In this document: positions 1 to 7,945 of the stretch, one piece after another
Layout: each line of letters opens with the position of its first letter
How positions within the stretch are numbered: the first letter of the stretch is position 1
Assembly (NCBI GenBank): GCA_947488615.1
Contig: CANKZU010000008.1
Span: 100,383-164,382, forward strand
Length of the DNA stretch: 64,000 nt
Direction of reading: 5' to 3'
DNA from: an uncultured Aurantimonas sp.
Lineage (GTDB): Bacteria > Pseudomonadota > Alphaproteobacteria > Rhizobiales > Rhizobiaceae
Program-made: the position numbers and the translations under genes
Notes under the pieces: model-generated
The model's input: the letters and a program-made list of their open reading frames with translations, nothing else
The model's database searches: none
What the model was told of the DNA's origin: nothing

Positions 1-201
1 GAACCAGGCCGGGTCGGGATCCGGCTTGATGATCAGGAACGCCGCGAACAGACCGAGCGGCACGGCGACCATGCGGGGAAACAGGCTGGGCCCGGCGGGA
101 TCGCCATAGGCAACGACATAGCCGCCAGCGGCGATCCAGTACCAGATCGCGAGGGCGAGCAGTATCGCCCCCGCGATGCGGTCACTGAGACGAAGGCTCA
201 T
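1..201 (-). CDS. tctB: Tripartite tricarboxylate transporter small membrane subunit TctB (3' part outside the window)
   Basis: Reading leftward from an ATG at 201, the frame is open to the window edge and gives 67 residues starting MSLRLSDRIAGAILLALA. Two hydrophobic segments (about residues 10-28 and 45-60) are joined by a short loop containing GPSLFPR, as is typical of TctB, the small membrane subunit of TTT transporters that take up citrate-like carboxylates with TctA and the binding protein TctC. The start lies 7 bases past the tctC stop, so the two genes are co-transcribed. tctA is expected further left, outside the window. The assignment rests on the context, the short membrane topology and the N-terminal motif; the protein is incomplete here. 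Confidence 0.8.
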   Translation of the reverse strand, partial: MSLRLSDRIAGAILLALAIWYWIAAGGYVVAYGDPAGPSLFPRMVAVPLGLFAAFLIIKPDPDPAWF

Positions 202-208
202 GGCCGTC

Positions 209-1183
209 CTACTGGATGACACCGATGGCCTTCGAGATTTCCGCGGCCTTGTCCTTGGACTCGCGCACGAAGGCGTCGAATTCCTTGCCGCCGCGCCAGA
301 TCGGGGTCAGGCCCGACTCGGTCGCCGCCGTCTGCCAACCGTCCGAATCGTAGAGCGTCTTCATCTTCTCGACCCAGAAATCATAGGCTTCGTCGGGAAC
401 CCCGCCGCCCATGTAGAAGCCGCGCCAGTTGTAGCCCACCGCCTCGATGCCCTGTTCCTTGGCGGTGGCGATATCCGGATAGGCCGGCAGCCTGTCATCG
501 GACATGACCGCGAGCGCCTTGGCGTCGCCCGACTGGATGAAGCCGCCGATTTCGCCGATGTCGGTGAGGACCACGTCGATATGACCGCCGAGCAACTGGG
601 TGACCGCGTCACCGCCGCCGGAGAATTCGACCCAACGGATGTCCTTCAGATTGTCGGTCGGAACGCCCGCCTCCTGCGCCAGGATCAGGAACCGCAGATG
701 GTCCCAGCCGCCGATCGAGGACGATCCACCGACGACGACACCGGCCGGGTCTTCCTTGACCGCGGCGAGAACCGCTTCCAGCGAGTCGTATTCGGAATCC
801 TTGTTGACCAGCACCGTGCCGACATCGGCGCCGAGCATGCCCAGCCAGCGCATCTGGTCGATCCCGGCCGGATATTTGTCCTGGGCGATCTGGGTAATGC
901 CGACGGTGGACGTCGCCACGATCAGGTTCGGGTCGTCATTGCGCTTGGAGGCGACATTGGCGAAGGCCACAGCGCCGACGGCGCCCGGCATGTTGGTCAC
1001 CTGGACGGCGCCCGGCACGAGGCCCTCTTCCTGCAGTATCCGCCCGACGGTCCGGCAGGTGAAATCCCAGCCGCCGCCGGGATTGGCCGGCGCGATGCAC
1101 TCGACATTCGACGGCTCGAACGCCGCCGCCGGCAGGGCGATCGACGCCACGGCCGCGGCCATCAACAAACGTTTCAAAAACAT
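209..1183 (-). CDS. tctC: Tripartite tricarboxylate transporter substrate-binding protein TctC
   Basis: This 324-residue periplasmic binding protein of the TTT (Bug/TctC) family begins with a signal peptide, MFLKRLLMAAAVASIALPAAA. The mature part has the family hallmarks: an ECIAPANPGGGWD motif near the N terminus, a VGGSSSIGGWDH segment and GGHIDVVLTDIGE in the middle. The start at 1183 is chosen because GGGAGGA lies 6 bases upstream and the signal peptide follows at once; the frame extends 26 codons further without such support. It precedes tctB with a 7-base gap. The substrate is probably a di- or tricarboxylate, but the ligand cannot be read from the sequence. The divergent lyase and CoA-transferase genes suggest that the imported acid is activated to a CoA ester. 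Confidence 0.9.
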   Translation of the reverse strand: MFLKRLLMAAAVASIALPAAAFEPSNVECIAPANPGGGWDFTCRTVGRILQEEGLVPGAVQVTNMPGAVGAVAFANVASKRNDDPNLIVATSTVGITQIAQDKYPAGIDQMRWLGMLGADVGTVLVNKDSEYDSLEAVLAAVKEDPAGVVVGGSSSIGGWDHLRFLILAQEAGVPTDNLKDIRWVEFSGGGDAVTQLLGGHIDVVLTDIGEIGGFIQSGDAKALAVMSDDRLPAYPDIATAKEQGIEAVGYNWRGFYMGGGVPDEAYDFWVEKMKTLYDSDGWQTAATESGLTPIWRGGKEFDAFVRESKDKAAEISKAIGVIQ

Positions 1184-1455
1184 GCTCGTCCTCCCTCTGG
1201 CGACAGCTCTTGCGTCCCCCGCCCTGTTGTCGGCCGCAAAAAATCGTGCCGTCACCGGCATCTACCACTGCGTGCCTTTGTTAGTGGATGACACCGAAGT
1301 ATTCGCCTGGTCAAGACCGGACGCGGCTTCATTTTCGCTGCGTCGCACAAATAAAGTACGCCGCAATGCAATATCGAAAGGTGGCAAATTTACTTTGGTG
1401 CGCCCCTTCGGATAAGTGAGCACACGATATCGTCGACACAAAACAGGAGCGAGTG

Positions 1456-2427
1456 ATGACCGGAGCTGGCAACGTCATACCCATGCCGCTGCGTGCGGGC
1501 AGCCGGGTCGATATCTGCGAGGTCGGCCCCCGCGATGGCTTCCAGATCGAAAAGCCTTTCATCCCGACCGAGCGCAAGATCGAGATCGTCAACGGCTTGA
1601 TCGAGGCCGGCCTGAAAAAGATCCAGGTCACCTCCTTCGTCTCGCCCCGCGCCGTGCCGCAGCTCGCCGATGCCGCCGAGGTGCTGGCCGGCATCGACAA
1701 GCGACCGGGCGTCGTGCTGACGGCGTTGGTGCCGAACGCGCGCGGCGCCGAGCGGGCGGCGGAGACGCAGCTCGACATCATGGGTTTGTTTTGTTCGGCC
1801 TCCGAAGCCCATAGCCGCAAGAACGTCAACGCCTCGATCGACGACACTCTCGCGCGCTTTCCGCCGGTGGTCGAGATCGCCACGGCGGCGGGCAAGCGAG
1901 TCCAGGGCGGCGTCGCCACCGCCTTCGGCTGCCCCTTCGAGGGCGACGTGCCGCCGGAATCCGTCGTGCAAGTCGCACGCTTCTACCGCGATCTCGGCAT
2001 CGTCGATCTCAATCTCGGCGACACCACCGGCATGGCGACGCCGGCCACGGTCAAGGCGGTGCTGGCGGCCCTGCGCGAAGCAGTGCCGGAGATGAAAATC
2101 ACGCTGCATTTCCACAATACGCGTGGCGTCGGCCTCGCCAACGTCATGGTCGGCCTTTCCGAAGGCGTCAACCGCTACGATTCCTCCATCGGCGGCCTCG
2201 GCGGCTGCCCCTTCGCGGCCGGCGCGACGGGCAACATCTGCACCGAGGATCTGGTCTATCTGCTGCAGGAAAGCGGCTATGAGACCGGCGTCGATCTCAC
2301 GCGGCTGATCGCCGTTGCGAAGCGGACCGAGGCGATCCTTGGCCGCGAATTGCCGGGCCAGGTGATGAAGGCCGGACCGCGTTTGACCCGGCACGACGTC
2401 GACGACGTCTCGACGGCGGCGGGCTGA
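1456..2427 (+). CDS. Hydroxymethylglutaryl-CoA lyase family protein
   Basis: The 323-residue protein belongs to the DRE-TIM metallolyase family and most resembles HMG-CoA lyase, which splits 3-hydroxy-3-methylglutaryl-CoA into acetyl-CoA and acetoacetate. Visible hallmarks are EVGPRDGFQ near the N terminus (catalytic Arg-Asp), the metal-binding HFHNTRG about residue 216, and the flexible catalytic loop GLGGCPFAAGATGN holding the conserved Cys. The ATG at 1456 has AGGAG 6 bases upstream; a GTG one codon earlier is less likely. It lies 5 bases before a class III CoA-transferase gene and diverges from tctC. That pairing fits a route where an imported 3-hydroxy-3-methyl acid is first made a CoA ester and then cleaved. 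Citramalyl-CoA or a related ester is a possible alternative substrate. Confidence 0.85.
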   Translation: MTGAGNVIPMPLRAGSRVDICEVGPRDGFQIEKPFIPTERKIEIVNGLIEAGLKKIQVTSFVSPRAVPQLADAAEVLAGIDKRPGVVLTALVPNARGAERAAETQLDIMGLFCSASEAHSRKNVNASIDDTLARFPPVVEIATAAGKRVQGGVATAFGCPFEGDVPPESVVQVARFYRDLGIVDLNLGDTTGMATPATVKAVLAALREAVPEMKITLHFHNTRGVGLANVMVGLSEGVNRYDSSIGGLGGCPFAAGATGNICTEDLVYLLQESGYETGVDLTRLIAVAKRTEAILGRELPGQVMKAGPRLTRHDVDDVSTAAG

Positions 2428-2432
2428 GGGGC

Positions 2433-3617
2433 ATGGAGCAGCCGCTTGCCGGAATCCGCGTCGTCGATCTGACACGGATACTTTCCGGACCATTCTGTTC
2501 GATGATCCTCGGCGATCTCGGCGCCGACGTGGTCAAGATCGAGACGCCGCGGACGGGCGATCATGTGCGAGGCCAGGGCGCCATCATCGACGGCCTCTCC
2601 TGGTATTTCGCCAGCTTCAACCGCAACAAGCGCTCAATGACGCTCGATCTGAAGCGCGAGGAGGGCAAAGCCGTCCTGCGCACGCTTCTGGCCGAGGCCG
2701 ACGTGCTGGTCGAGAATTTCCGGCCGGGCGTCCTCACCGCCATGGGGCTCGACCGGGCCGGGCTCGACGCCATCAATCCGCGGCTCGTCGTCGGCTCGGT
2801 CAACGGCTACGGCACCACCGGCCCCTATAGCGAGCGACCGGCCTTCGATTTCATCACCCAGGCGATGTCGGGCTTCATGGCGGTGAACGGAACCCTGGAC
2901 AGCGGCCCGATCCGCGCCGCGCCGCCGCTGACCGATCTTATCGCCGGCCTCTACACCGCCCTCGGCATCGTTGCGGCTTTGCGCGTGCGCGATCGCGACG
3001 GCCACGGCCAGGCGGTCGAATCCTCGATGATGAACGGCATGATCTCGATGCTGGCCTATCTGTCGGCCGCCCAGCTCGCCACCGGCAAAACGCCGCCGCC
3101 GACCGGCAACGATCACCCCATCGCCTCGCCCTACGGACTGTTCCAGGCGTCCGACGGCCCGGTTGCCGTGGCCGCATCGACGGCGCCGATCCTGCGGCGG
3201 TTCCTCGATACGACCGGGCTATCGGCAATGCTCGACGACGAACGCTTCGACACCAATGCCAAGCGGGTCGAGCGCCGCGCCGAGGTCAATGCGATGATCG
3301 ACGATGCCATGCGTCACGACACCCAGAGTGCCTGGATCACTCGGCTGAACGCCGCCGGCGTCCCTTGCGGCCGGGTCCAGACGCTGGCCGAGGTGTTCGA
3401 GGACCCGCAGGTGCGCGAGCAGGAGATGGTTCTCGACGTGGATCATCCGGGTCATGGCACGGTCAGGATGACCGGCTTTCCGATCAAATTCTCCGACACG
3501 CCCTGCGTCATCCGCCATCCGGCGCCGGATCTGGGCGCCGACACCGACACGGTTCTCGCCGAGGCGGGCTATTCGTCCGCCGAGATCGCGGCGCTGCGAG
3601 GCGACGGCGTGATCTGA
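2433..3617 (+). CDS. CaiB/BaiF (class III) CoA-transferase family protein
   Basis: This 394-residue protein is a full-length family III CoA-transferase, which moves CoA between carboxylic acids through an aspartyl-CoA anhydride. It starts with the usual PLAGIRVVDLTRILSGPFC, has the dinucleotide-like GADVVKIE motif, and carries GYGTTGPYSERPAFDF in front of the catalytic Asp, which I place at D168 in LTDLIAG. The start follows the lyase stop by 5 bases and has GAGGGG very close upstream, so the pair is translationally linked. The acceptor and donor acids are unknown. The neighbouring lyase and transporter suggest activation of a branched hydroxy-dicarboxylate with succinyl-CoA or acetyl-CoA as donor; this is inference. 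Confidence 0.88.
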   Translation: MEQPLAGIRVVDLTRILSGPFCSMILGDLGADVVKIETPRTGDHVRGQGAIIDGLSWYFASFNRNKRSMTLDLKREEGKAVLRTLLAEADVLVENFRPGVLTAMGLDRAGLDAINPRLVVGSVNGYGTTGPYSERPAFDFITQAMSGFMAVNGTLDSGPIRAAPPLTDLIAGLYTALGIVAALRVRDRDGHGQAVESSMMNGMISMLAYLSAAQLATGKTPPPTGNDHPIASPYGLFQASDGPVAVAASTAPILRRFLDTTGLSAMLDDERFDTNAKRVERRAEVNAMIDDAMRHDTQSAWITRLNAAGVPCGRVQTLAEVFEDPQVREQEMVLDVDHPGHGTVRMTGFPIKFSDTPCVIRHPAPDLGADTDTVLAEAGYSSAEIAALRGDGVI

Positions 3618-3631
3618 CCGCCGCGCGAATG

Positions 3632-3665
3632 AAAACGGCCGCGCACCCTTTTGGACGCGCGGCCG
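3632..3665 (-). terminator. Rho-independent terminator for the TAXI binding-protein gene
   Basis: A perfect 9-bp stem (CGGCCGCGC at 3636-3644, GCGCGGCCG at 3657-3665) with a 12-base loop lies between two convergent genes. Read leftward it is followed by TTTTC, the usual tail, so it most likely ends the minus-strand gene. It may also block read-through from the CoA-transferase gene. Confidence 0.7.
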
Positions 3666-3689
3666 ATTCACGTGAAACAATGGCTGCCG

Positions 3690-4640
3690 CTAGAGCAGGC
3701 CAGCTTCCTTGTAATAGCGCTCGGCGCCCGGATGCAGCGCGACCGGCAGGTTCTTCGCCGCCTTGGCCGGATCGATGGACTTCGCCGCGTTGTGGGCGGC
3801 GACCAGCTCCGGCAGGCCCTCGATCAGATTTTTGGTCATCTGATAGACGAGCTCTTCGTCGACGTCGCTCGAAGTGACCAGGATGTTGGTGATCGCCAGC
3901 GTCGGCACAGCTTCCGTCTGGCCGTCATAGGTGCCGGCCGGAATTTCCGCCGCCTGGAACGGCGCGCCGAGTTTCTCGGCGATCTCGGCCGGAACCGCGA
4001 CGACGGTGATCGGCAGCGACGAGGCGAGATCGCGGATCGAGGCGACACCGAGGCCGGCTGACTGGAGCGTGGCGTCGAGCTGGCGGTTCTTGATCAGCTC
4101 AACCGACTCGGAGAACGGCAGATATTCGGTCTTGCCGAGATCCTCATAGCTCATGTCGGCGGCCGAGAAGATCGCCCGCGCGTTGAGTTCGGTGCCCGAG
4201 GCCGGCGCGCCGACCGACAGCGCCTTGCCCTTCAGACCGGCCAGATCGGTGATGCCGGAATCCTTGGAGGCGACGACCTGGACGTAGTTGGGATAGATCG
4301 CGGCGATGGCGCGCAGCTTCTCGACCGGCTGTTGGAAGCCGGCGTCGGCGTTGCCTTCGGCGGCGGCCTTGACCGAGTCGCCAAGCGCGAAGGCAATCTC
4401 GCCACGACCCTGCGCGATCAGATTGATGTTTTCGACCGAGGCCTTGGTCGACTGCACCTGGGTCTTCACACCCTCGATGTTGTCGCCATAGACCTTGGCC
4501 AGGGCGACGCCGAGCGGATAGTAGACGCCGGAGGTGCCGCCGGTGAGAACGTTGATGAACTGCTGGGCCGAGGCCGCTGCCGGCGCCATGGCCAGGCCCG
4601 CGACGAGCGCCGAGGCGGCGAGACGGTTGAATAACTTCAT
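3690..4640 (-). CDS. TAXI family TRAP transporter solute-binding protein
   Basis: The 316-residue product has a Sec signal peptide (MKLFNRLAASALVAGLAMAP, predicted cut after ASA near residue 26). The mature N terminus FINVLTGGTSGVYYPLG is the signature of TAXI-type TRAP binding proteins, which bind small carboxylates or amino acids such as glutamate for a fused DctQM permease. The start at 4640 has GGGAGGA 7 bases upstream. No permease gene adjoins: the next genes are convergent (CoA-transferase) and divergent (malate synthase). The binding protein is therefore an orphan here, or its permease lies elsewhere. The context suggests a role in carboxylate uptake. Confidence 0.88.
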   Translation of the reverse strand: MKLFNRLAASALVAGLAMAPAAASAQQFINVLTGGTSGVYYPLGVALAKVYGDNIEGVKTQVQSTKASVENINLIAQGRGEIAFALGDSVKAAAEGNADAGFQQPVEKLRAIAAIYPNYVQVVASKDSGITDLAGLKGKALSVGAPASGTELNARAIFSAADMSYEDLGKTEYLPFSESVELIKNRQLDATLQSAGLGVASIRDLASSLPITVVAVPAEIAEKLGAPFQAAEIPAGTYDGQTEAVPTLAITNILVTSSDVDEELVYQMTKNLIEGLPELVAAHNAAKSIDPAKAAKNLPVALHPGAERYYKEAGLL

Positions 4641-4841
4641 GAAGGGTCCTCCCAAAAAGGGCCAAGGCGGCCCGGTCGCAGATTTGTATCAGCCGACGAG
4701 GAAACCTCAAGGGCGGTGTGGACTACCTCGCCATGCCCGCCCCCTTTGGGCACGGGGTGCGTCCTTGTGCGCCCTCCGTCGAATTGACTTCGCGCTTTTC
4801 ATGTCGGATGTCCTCCCGCAGCGCACTATTGGAGAAACCGC

Positions 4842-7013
4842 ATGTCCGACATGATCGACGTCCACGACCTCAAGGTTGCGGCCATCTTGAAGAATTTCAT
4901 CGACACGGAAGCCTTGCCGGACACCGGGATCGCGCCGGATGCCTTCTGGAAGGGGACTTCGGACATCCTCAACGGGCTGGCGCCGCGCAATCGGGAATTG
5001 CTGCGGATCCGTGAGGATATGCAAGCCAAGATCGACGACTGGCACCGCGAGCGCCGCGGCAAGCCCATCGACATGAAGGAATACAAGGCGTTTCTGGGCG
5101 ACCTCGGCTATCTGGTGCCGGAAGGTCCGGACTTTGCCATCGAGACCGACAACGTCGATCCTGAGATCGCGCTGATCCCCGGTCCGCAGCTCGTCGTTCC
5201 GCTGATGAACGCACGCTACACGCTGAACGCTGCCAATGCCCGCTGGGCTTCGCTCTATGACGCGCTCTACGGCACCGACGCGATGGGCGATCTGCCCGAG
5301 GGCAAGGGCTACGACCGGGCCCGGGGCGCGCGCGTCGTCACCTGGGCGAAGAGCTTCCTCGACGGGTTGGCGCCGCTCGACCGAATCTCGCATATCGACG
5401 TCAAGGCCTATACGGTCGAGGACGGCACGCTAGTCGCCGCCTACAACGGCGGCAAGCAGGCGCGGCTGAAGAACCCGGCCGCCTTCGCCGGCTATCGCGG
5501 CGACGCCGCGGCGCCGACGGCGCTGCTGTTCAAGCACAACGGCCTGCATCTGGAAGTGACCATTGATGCGACCAACCGCATCGGCAAGAACGATCCGGCC
5601 AACGTCGCCGACATGGTGATGGAATCGGCGATCACGACGATCTGCGACTGCGAGGATTCGATCGCCGCCGTCGACGCCGAGGACAAGACCGCCGTCTATC
5701 GCAACTGGCTCGGCCTGATGAAGGGCGATCTGACGGACAGCTTCGAGAAGGGCGGCGAGACGGTGACGCGGCGGCTCAACCCGGATCGCGACTATGTCGG
5801 CGCCGACGGCGCGCCACTCAGCCTGCCCGGCCGCTCGCTGCTCCTGATCCGTAATGTCGGCCACCTGATGACCAACCCGGCCATCCAGCTAAAGGATGGC
5901 AGCGAGGCGCCGGAGGGCCTCATGGACGCGGTGATCACCGCGATGATCGCCATGCACGACCTCAAGAAGACCGGCGGCATTCGCAATTCGCGTGCCGGCT
6001 CGATCTACATCGTCAAGCCGAAGATGCACGGGCCGGACGAGGTCGCCTTCTCCGACGAGATCTTCGGCCGCGTCGAGGATTTGCTCGGCCTTGCCCGCTA
6101 TACGCTGAAGATGGGCATCATGGACGAGGAGCGCCGCACGACGGTCAACCTCAAGGAGTGCATCCGCGCGGCCCAGCACCGGGTGTTCTTCATCAACACC
6201 GGCTTCCTCGACCGCACCGGCGACGAGATCCACACCTCGATGGAAGCCGGGCCGATGGTCCGCAAGACCGTGATGAAGGACCGCACCTGGATCAAGGCCT
6301 ATGAGGACTGGAACGTCGATGTGGGGCTTGCCTGCGGCCTGACCGGCAAGGCGCAGATCGGCAAGGGCATGTGGGCGATGCCGGCACGAATGCACGATAT
6401 GCTGGCCCAGAAGATCGCCCACCCTCAGGCCGGCGCCAACACCGCCTGGGTGCCGAGCCCGACGGCCGCGACGCTGCACGCGACCCATTACCACAAGGTC
6501 GACGTCCTCGCCTGGCAGGAGGCGATCGCCAGGAAGGGCAGTCGAGCGGTGCTCTCCGACATCCTGACCATCCCGCTCTCCAACCGCGCCAATTGGCCGG
6601 AGGAGCAGATCCGGGGCGAACTGGAGAACAATGCGCAGGGCATCCTCGGCTATGTGGTGCGCTGGATCGACCAGGGCGTCGGCTGCTCGACCGTGCCCGA
6701 CATCAACGATGTCGGCCTGATGGAGGACCGCGCGACCTGCCGCATCTCCTCCCAGCATATCGCGAACTGGCTGCATCACGGCGTCGTCTCCAAGGACGAG
6801 GTGATGGAAGCGATGAAGAAGATGGCCAGGAAGGTCGACGAGCAGAACGCCGGCGATCCGAACTACGAACCGATGGCGGAAAATTTCGACGGCTCGATCG
6901 CTTTCAAGGCGGCCTGCGACCTGGTCTTCGAGGGACGCGAACAGCCGTCCGGCTATACCGAGCCGGTGCTGCATCGCCGCCGGCTGGAGAAGAAGGCGCA
7001 GGCGGCGGGATAG
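4842..7013 (+). CDS. glcB: Malate synthase G
   Basis: This 723-residue protein matches the length and motif order of malate synthase G, the monomeric cytosolic enzyme that condenses glyoxylate with acetyl-CoA to malate. The malate-synthase signature [18 protein letters not shown] is present around residue 270, followed by [10 protein letters not shown] and the acetyl-CoA/glyoxylate region [10 protein letters not shown]. The C-terminal plug domain includes [15 protein letters not shown] 7 bases before the ATG supports the start. The gene is monocistronic, divergent from a carboxylate-binding protein and convergent with a secreted-protein gene. No isocitrate lyase gene is in the window, so glyoxylate may come from isocitrate lyase or glycolate oxidase elsewhere. 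Confidence 0.96.
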   Translation: MSDMIDVHDLKVAAILKNFIDTEALPDTGIAPDAFWKGTSDILNGLAPRNRELLRIREDMQAKIDDWHRERRGKPIDMKEYKAFLGDLGYLVPEGPDFAIETDNVDPEIALIPGPQLVVPLMNARYTLNAANARWASLYDALYGTDAMGDLPEGKGYDRARGARVVTWAKSFLDGLAPLDRISHIDVKAYTVEDGTLVAAYNGGKQARLKNPAAFAGYRGDAAAPTALLFKHNGLHLEVTIDATNRIGKNDPANVADMVMESAITTICDCEDSIAAVDAEDKTAVYRNWLGLMKGDLTDSFEKGGETVTRRLNPDRDYVGADGAPLSLPGRSLLLIRNVGHLMTNPAIQLKDGSEAPEGLMDAVITAMIAMHDLKKTGGIRNSRAGSIYIVKPKMHGPDEVAFSDEIFGRVEDLLGLARYTLKMGIMDEERRTTVNLKECIRAAQHRVFFINTGFLDRTGDEIHTSMEAGPMVRKTVMKDRTWIKAYEDWNVDVGLACGLTGKAQIGKGMWAMPARMHDMLAQKIAHPQAGANTAWVPSPTAATLHATHYHKVDVLAWQEAIARKGSRAVLSDILTIPLSNRANWPEEQIRGELENNAQGILGYVVRWIDQGVGCSTVPDINDVGLMEDRATCRISSQHIANWLHHGVVSKDEVMEAMKKMARKVDEQNAGDPNYEPMAENFDGSIAFKAACDLVFEGREQPSGYTEPVLHRRRLEKKAQAAG

Positions 7014-7060
7014 ACCTAACGCTATCGGCCGCACATTGCCTGGGAAACAGGGCCGAGAAA

Positions 7061-7091
7061 GAAAAGAGACCCGTCTGGTGACGGGCCTCTC
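7061..7091 (-). terminator. Hairpin terminator between glcB and the small secreted-protein gene
   Basis: CCCGTC (7070-7075) pairs with GACGGG (7080-7085) around a TGGT loop, and flanking GAGA/TCTC extends the stem after a two-base bulge. Read leftward the stem is followed by a pyrimidine-rich TTTTCTTTC tract, so it should end the minus-strand secreted-protein transcript; it also separates the convergent glcB. Confidence 0.6.
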
Positions 7092-7187
7092 CACTGTCGG
7101 CGACATTCCGGTTGAAACAGGACTAGATCCAGACGATCGCGCCGGTGCGAGGGGGCGTGCCCCCTCGCTGCTGATGGGACGCCTCGC

Positions 7188-7577
7188 TTAGTTCGACTGC
7201 GTCGGCAGGCTCTGCTGCACGGCCTGGTTCAGAGCGTCGTTGGTGCTCTGGGCATCGCAGGACTTGTCGCCCTTGTCGTTGCTGCTGGCGATCGCGTTGA
7301 CCTCCAGCTCGCAGACCGCGGCGGCGACGCTGATCGGCACCTGAACGGAGCCGACATCGATGACGTCCTGAGCCTGCACGGTGAGATCGTTGAGGGCCGA
7401 GAGATCGTTGGCGATATTCTGGGCGATGTCGTTGTTGCTGATGTCGACGACGACGAGGCCCTTGCCGCCGCCGGCATCGATCTTGTTGTTGCCGGCGTTC
7501 GTGGAATTGCCCTGCGCGAAAGCCGAGCCACCCATGGCGAGCGCGATGACGGTAGCGAGTGCGGTGGTCTTGAACAT
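7188..7577 (-). CDS. Small secreted protein of unknown function
   Basis: A 129-residue protein starts with a clear Sec signal peptide (MFKTTALATVIALAMGGSAFA, cut after AFA near residue 21). The mature part is short, acidic to neutral and very rich in Asn, Asp, Ala and Gln: GNSTNAGNNKIDAGGGKG, then a region with hydrophobic turns (LVVVDISNNDIAQNIANDL) and two Cys about 15 residues apart that could form a disulfide. GGAG 6 bases upstream fixes the start at 7577; the frame extends 4 codons further. It is a single gene with its own terminator. I do not recognise the family. Its composition would suit an exported matrix or surface protein, which is only a guess. Confidence 0.8.
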   Translation of the reverse strand: MFKTTALATVIALAMGGSAFAQGNSTNAGNNKIDAGGGKGLVVVDISNNDIAQNIANDLSALNDLTVQAQDVIDVGSVQVPISVAAAVCELEVNAIASSNDKGDKSCDAQSTNDALNQAVQQSLPTQSN

Positions 7578-7945
7578 GTAGAACTCCATTCATCGAGTTG
7601 AGTTGTCCCTGTCGCAACCTCTAACCAACTGATAACGAGAGCGTTCCGGCGTTGGAGCAAAAAAATCACGGCGCCGTGATATGGCCCCCTTACGGTCACC
7701 GACGCGGCGTATTTCCGCCGCCCATGCGGCCTTTTACGGCATCCTTGAAGGGTCTGCAGTCGGGCCTCGAAGAGGGGTCTGAGGCCACCAAAGGGACGGC
7801 AATGCCGCGTCCCAGCCTCTCTTCCGCACCCTGGAGGAAGCTCCACCTGACGCGCATGAAAAAGCCGCCCGGGGTCTCCCTCGGGCGGCTTCGTTGGATT
7901 GAACCTTCGCGATACGCGCTTCGGCCCGAAGGCCGCGCCGGAAGG
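7578..7945. other. Non-coding gap with a T-tailed palindrome upstream of the secreted-protein gene
   Basis: No credible gene is seen in these 368 bases. A perfect 16-bp palindrome, ATCACGGCGCCGTGAT, lies at 7665-7680. Read leftward it forms a 6-bp stem with a GCGC loop followed by seven T residues, which looks like a terminator or attenuator about 85 bases before the secreted-protein start. The right end of the gap holds the phaZ terminator (7858-7889). The promoter of the secreted-protein gene must lie in this stretch, but no convincing -35/-10 pair stands out. Confidence 0.5.
7858..7889 (-). terminator. Rho-independent terminator of phaZ
   Basis: GCCGCCCGGGG (7864-7874) pairs with CCTCGGGCGGC (7879-7889), giving an 11-bp stem with one G-T pair and a TCTC loop. 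Read leftward it ends in TTTTT, 57 bases after the phaZ stop. It is a textbook intrinsic terminator for the minus-strand gene. Confidence 0.85.
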
